A DNA stretch of 5,453 nt from an uncultured Gammaproteobacteria bacterium (GTDB taxonomy: Bacteria; Pseudomonadota; Gammaproteobacteria; Halothiobacillales; Halothiobacillaceae). Under the pieces are notes generated by a model. It searched no databases and was not told the origin of the DNA. It saw only the letters and a program-made list of their open reading frames with translations. The DNA lies in contig CALKWL010000341.1 of assembly GCA_938004235.1 (NCBI GenBank), forward strand, positions 1 through 5,453. Direction: 5' to 3'. The position numbers and the translations under genes are program-made. Shown in pieces: positions 5,409 to 5,453 of the stretch (position 1 is the first letter of the stretch; each line of letters starts with the position of its first letter).

Positions 5409-5453
5409 AGATCGGAAGAGCACACGTCTGAACTCCAGTCACGTCAGTCAATC
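5409..5453 (-). other. Illumina P7-side adapter/index sequence (artefact), inverted relative to the left end
   Basis: AGATCGGAAGAGCACACGTC then TGAACTCCAGTCAC is the standard TruSeq read-through adapter, followed by index-like bases (GTCAGTCAATC). Its reverse complement matches the left end almost base for base, including TTGACNGACGTGACTGG, so both ends carry the same adapter and index. The insert therefore ends at about 5408. Confidence 0.97.

Noticed and set aside
5409..5453. Continuation of the i-spanin and o-spanin frames to the window end
   Set aside because: Both are open only because the adapter has no stop; GRSEEHTSELQS is adapter translation.
1..5453. Terminal inverted repeat as a phage end or transposon end
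   Set aside because: The repeat is synthetic adapter, with no phage bases shared between the two ends.

Overview
The window is a fragment of a tailed bacteriophage genome (or prophage) from a Gram-negative host. It carries the end of a tail-fibre module, one structural-looking gene on the opposite strand, and a lysis cassette of holin, small membrane protein, lytic-transglycosylase endolysin and i-spanin/o-spanin. The spanin pair implies a host with an outer membrane. No ribosomal, tRNA, CRISPR or transposase sequence is visible. The host genus cannot be named from the sequence.

Both ends are not biological. Bases 1 to about 57 and about 5409 to 5453 are inverted copies of the Illumina TruSeq-type P7-side adapter with index-like bases. 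The real insert is therefore about 58-5408, and the genes at both edges are artificially cut. Adapter-encoded residues must be removed from the first fibre protein and from both spanins.

Layout. (1) 59-634 (+): C-terminal part of a tail-fibre-like protein. (2) 636-3383 (+): a 915-residue protein built from about four concanavalin A/LamG-like beta-sandwich modules, probably a receptor-binding or glycan-binding tail protein, starting one base after the fibre stop. (3) 3384-3887 (-): a 167-residue beta-rich protein resembling phage tail-tube proteins; its stop codon directly abuts the stop of the LamG gene. (4) 3888-4011: a 124-bp intergenic region with divergent promoter-like elements, an extended -10 leftward and a -35/-10 pair rightward, with a small dyad between them. 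(5) 4012 to the end (+): the lysis cassette, a tightly overlapped operon. Its junctions are TAATG, a 119-bp out-of-frame overlap in which the endolysin signal peptide is read inside the upstream membrane-protein gene, TGATG, and an o-spanin nested out of frame in the i-spanin.

How the genes work together. The first two genes would form the host-recognition end of the tail. The leftward gene probably makes a virion component from its own promoter. At the end of infection the holin, possibly tuned by the 70-residue membrane protein, permeabilises the inner membrane. The Sec-exported transglycosylase cuts peptidoglycan, and the spanin pair disrupts the outer membrane.

The most notable points are the dual-coded endolysin signal peptide, the isolated antisense tail-tube-like gene with abutting convergent stops, and a LamG protein whose first jelly-roll may be inserted into the second. 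No wholly new system is claimed.
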